From Jeotgalibacillus marinus (GTDB taxonomy: Bacteria > Bacillota > Bacilli > Bacillales > Jeotgalibacillaceae), in contig NZ_JBFMIA010000001.1 in assembly GCF_040801915.1 (NCBI RefSeq), forward strand, positions 248,001 through 312,000: a stretch of 64,000 nucleotides of DNA, in the 5' to 3' direction. The notes under the pieces were generated by a model. That model saw only the letters and a program-made list of their open reading frames with translations, was not told where the DNA came from and made no database searches. A program made the translations under genes and the position numbers. Shown in pieces: positions 61,627 through 64,000 of the stretch (position 1 is its first letter; every line of letters starts with the position of its first letter).

Positions 61627-61760
61627 TCTCCGCTCCATTTCTTTACATATCATCTATTATGGTAAGGAATTTATGGAGTTTTTACAAGTGGCAATGAACA
61701 GTAATGTTGATAAAAGGAAACCACTCGCCAAAAGGACATCCTTTTAACGAGCGGGTATTT

Positions 61761-61799
61761 AAACGCTTTGTATAGGGCCTAGGAATCCTTACACAAAGC
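61761..61799. repeat. Hairpin between holA and yqzM
   Basis: CGCTTTGT pairs with ACAAAGCG with an inner AGG/CCT helix. A smaller hairpin (AAAAGGA/TCCTTTT) lies just before it near 61732. Neither has a good T tail. They may be parts of a regulatory region for the two divergent genes. Confidence 0.45.
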
Positions 61800-61944
61800 G
61801 GAACACACACATCTCTTTTGATATTATCACCCCAAAATCATGAACTATTTGTGATAACCTGTGCCATGACAGGAAAATTATTTTGTAAGTATGGATTTTT
61901 TTTTAGTCATCCTCTATACTAAAATAGAAATAGGAGGGGTACTT

Positions 61945-62079
61945 ATGCACGAATTCGAAAACAATGTTCAGTCGAAACGTAATGACGCCGTCGACTCTGG
62001 TGTAGGTTTCGTTGTATCATTCGGCTTCTTTGCAGCGATATTTGCACTTGGAACGATCATTTCTATCGTAGGATCATAA
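61945..62079 (+). CDS. yqzM: YqzM-like small membrane protein
   Basis: A 44-residue protein (MHEFENNVQSKRNDAVDSG followed by one membrane helix GFVVSFGFFAAIFALGTIISIV). Sequence, length and location between holA and comEC match YqzM, function unknown. AGGAGGGG selects the ATG at 61945; the upstream open codons are not part of the gene. A TATACT box lies at about 61914. Confidence 0.85.
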   Translation: MHEFENNVQSKRNDAVDSGVGFVVSFGFFAAIFALGTIISIVGS

Positions 62080-62088
62080 TGAAGTTGT

Positions 62089-62119
62089 AAAAGGGCCCGC
62101 AGATGCTGGCTCTTTTTTT
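62089..62119. terminator. Terminator between yqzM and comEC
   Basis: AAAAGGGCC pairs with GGCTCTTTT (one GU pair) with a long T run on the plus strand and a T4 on the minus strand, so it may serve both convergent genes. Confidence 0.75.
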
Positions 62120-62174
62120 CATATAAATCGTACAAACCAGCGAGCCGCTCGCGCTTTTATTGTTATTCGATATC

Positions 62175-64000
62175 TTATGGAATCATCCATTGAAAGGTTC
62201 CCTTATCTCCTCTAAAGCGATATTCAATCGCACCATGGGAATACGTGCCCAACATTACTGCGCCTTGCTCAGTGATTCGCTGCGTTACTTCTGGATGCGG
62301 ATGATTATAACGATTGTTTACGCCAGCTGAAATAATCGCATAAGTTGGACTCACTTTCGTTAAAAACTCCTGAGACGTGGACGTATGACTACCGTGATGT
62401 CCAACTTTTAAAACGTCTGATTTAAGCGAATACCTTGATAAAAGCTCTTGCTCACCTTTTTCTTCTACATCCCCTGTAAATAACCATGTTAGCCCGCCGA
62501 ATTTTGCCCAAATCACTAATGAGTCATCATTTCCTTCATAATCACGATCGTGCGGATACAACAATTCAAAGTAGGCATTGCCAGCGGCCCATGAAAATGG
62601 AGCGAGTTTTTCCTGTACTGGAATAAATTTGTTTTGTAACTTCATTACTAGCTCTTCCATCGTTTCTTTTTCATAGGAGCTAGGAGAAATCCATACTTCA
62701 CCAATTTCTATATAGTCAATTAAATCCAGTGTACCTCCTATATGATCCCAATCGCCATGTGTTAATATAACTGCATCAACAGCCGTAATCCCCCTCGCTT
62801 TTAAAACCGGCCAAACGATGTCCTTTCCAACAGAGAATTGATTTTCTTGTGGTCCAAACTGAACAGCACCACCCGTGTCAATTAAATACGTACCATTTCC
62901 CCAAGGTAAATCAATCAAAATACTGTCTCCTTGACCAACATCGATAAATAAAACCGATCCAAAGGGATTAAATCTGCTGGAAAACCAATCAAAACAAAGC
63001 ACAATGAGCAAGAATATTATCGCTTTGAAAGGAGCCCTACTTTCCCACCGACTGAACATATAAAAGAGAGCGATGATATAAAAGAATGACAACACATGAG
63101 ATGGTTTTCCAAATACAACTGTGGCAAACGGAAATGTGGATAAAAACATAGAAAACGTATCAAGAAGAAGGACACTTTTTTCTAGCATTCCAGCAAGGAG
63201 GAATGTGACATTTGGAAGAAAAAAGGAAAATAGGTAAAGAAGAAAAAGCGAAGGTAAAAGAAAAAGCGTAAAAATCGGAATGTACAGTAGGTTTGTCACA
63301 AAAGCCATAAAGGATACTTCATGAAAGTGCCACAATAATATGGGTAGGGCACCTAATTGCGCGACTACTGTGACTATAAATACAGACTCTAACCATGACT
63401 TTGCTGATAAAATTCTTGCAGCGGATAATACGAGTGATAAGCTTATTGCATAACTAAGCTGGAATCCAACATGTAATAAAAGAACAGGGTTGATCATCAA
63501 TTGAACAATAATACTTAAGCAAAGAGCTTGAATCAAAGTTATCCGCTTTACTATCATCGTACAAGCGATTACGGCCATCACGACACTAACTGCGCGTACT
63601 ACGGGTGGTGAGGCACCTGTCATAATTGCATAAAGCGGCATTAATACTAATATTACAATGCGAACCTTCTCTTTTGTTAAGCCAATGCGAAGCAAACACC
63701 ACCAAAGTAGACCAACCATCAACCCTACATGCATTCCTGAAATGGCAAGCAGATGAATGACACCAAGCTGCTGATAGGACTCTAATAACTCGCCTTCTAT
63801 ATCAGAACGATCACCAAATAAAAGTGACTTAGCAATTGGCTGCAGCTTTTCTGGAAATACAACTTTGAGATGATTCATTCCCTGTTGTCGTATTTGATCA
63901 AGCTTTTCTCTTATCGTTAATTGAATGGGCTGACATTGTGTGAAATCGTCGGCATTCGAGAGAGTGAATATCCAATGGGTGTTTTGATTCCAAAGATATG
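62175..64000 (-). CDS. comEC: DNA internalisation competence protein ComEC/Rec2, N-terminus cut by window edge
   Basis: Membrane channel for single-stranded DNA during transformation. The frame continues in the same phase past the internal ATG at 63878 to the window edge (QPIQLTIREKLDQIRQQG upstream), so the start is outside. About 608 residues visible: competence domain with HLLAISGMHVGL and GASPPVVRA, multiple helices, and a C-terminal metallo-beta-lactamase-like nuclease domain (FIDVGQGDS, LTHGDWDHIGG, VGHHGSHTS). No disruption is seen. Confidence 0.95.
   Translation of the reverse strand, partial: YLWNQNTHWIFTLSNADDFTQCQPIQLTIREKLDQIRQQGMNHLKVVFPEKLQPIAKSLLFGDRSDIEGELLESYQQLGVIHLLAISGMHVGLMVGLLWWCLLRIGLTKEKVRIVILVLMPLYAIMTGASPPVVRAVSVVMAVIACTMIVKRITLIQALCLSIIVQLMINPVLLLHVGFQLSYAISLSLVLSAARILSAKSWLESVFIVTVVAQLGALPILLWHFHEVSFMAFVTNLLYIPIFTLFLLPSLFLLYLFSFFLPNVTFLLAGMLEKSVLLLDTFSMFLSTFPFATVVFGKPSHVLSFFYIIALFYMFSRWESRAPFKAIIFLLIVLCFDWFSSRFNPFGSVLFIDVGQGDSILIDLPWGNGTYLIDTGGAVQFGPQENQFSVGKDIVWPVLKARGITAVDAVILTHGDWDHIGGTLDLIDYIEIGEVWISPSSYEKETMEELVMKLQNKFIPVQEKLAPFSWAAGNAYFELLYPHDRDYEGNDDSLVIWAKFGGLTWLFTGDVEEKGEQELLSRYSLKSDVLKVGHHGSHTSTSQEFLTKVSPTYAIISAGVNNRYNHPHPEVTQRITEQGAVMLGTYSHGAIEYRFRGDKGTFQWMIP

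Noticed and set aside
61169..61747. 192-residue plus-strand ORF opposite holA
   Set aside because: It is antisense to a well-conserved holA reading frame and shows the Ser/Phe/Ile-rich composition of a shadow frame.
1..64000. CRISPR arrays, rRNA or tRNA genes, insertion sequences
   Set aside because: I looked for regular spaced repeats, tRNA-like cloverleaves and transposase motifs and saw none.

Overview
The window comes from a low-GC, spore-forming member of the Bacillaceae. From yqgB to comEC the gene order follows the Bacillus subtilis yqg-yqf-yqe segment almost gene for gene. Spore genes (yqfC, yqfD, spoIIP, gpr), a GGC-type T-box, a perfect CIRCE element, two strong CcpA-type cre matches and a SigW-type promoter all fit that assignment. 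Several departures from B. subtilis point towards an alkaliphilic Bacillus-like lineage. These are a single-chain glycyl-tRNA synthetase instead of glyQS, a zur operon with its own zinc ABC transporter, and an extra acyl-CoA dehydrogenase. The species cannot be named from the sequence alone.

Layout. 1-6.1 kb: class B PBP (cut by the window edge), sodA, a DUF456 protein, a Na/Pi cotransporter and a DUF1189 protein. 6.4-9.1 kb: yqfZ, ispG, yqfX and yqfW. 9.1-11.2 kb: zurA-zurM-zur behind a SigA promoter with a Zur-like operator. 11.2-18.3 kb: yqfT, a structured intergenic element, nfo, cshB, a VrrA-like repeat protein, ispH, yqfO, trmK and cccA. 18.5-20.3 kb: a cre-controlled acyl-CoA dehydrogenase and a decayed stretch. 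20.3-25.6 kb: the macromolecular-synthesis operon (yqxD-dnaG-sigA), ppsR and ccpN. 25.8-27.5 kb: T-box and glyS. 27.6-39.6 kb (minus strand): recO, yqzL, era, cdd, dgkA, ybeY, pgpH, phoH, yqfD, yqfC, yqfB-like, floA, nfeD, yqeY and rpsU. 39.9-50 kb: deoC, mtaB, rsmE, prmA, dnaJ, dnaK, grpE, hrcA and hemW.

The accessory part is 50.1-55.7 kb, between hemW and lepA, which are normally neighbours. Three direct copies of the lepA 3' end (cores at 50086, 53064 and 55686) divide it into two tandem cassettes. The proximal cassette (about 2.6 kb) has paired arm-type repeats at both ends, a 49-residue ORF, an Ltp-type superinfection-exclusion-like membrane protein, and a tyrosine integrase disabled by a nonsense codon and by loss of its second catalytic arginine. 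The distal cassette (about 3.0 kb) carries a cre-marked operon for a VC_2705/DUF4212-type sodium:solute symporter whose large subunit contains a canonical EF-hand-like loop. I read this as a small integrative-element hotspot at the 3' end of lepA, now immobilised.

55.7-64 kb: lepA, spoIIP, gpr (with an unusually short propeptide), rpsT, holA, yqzM and comEC (N-terminus outside the window).
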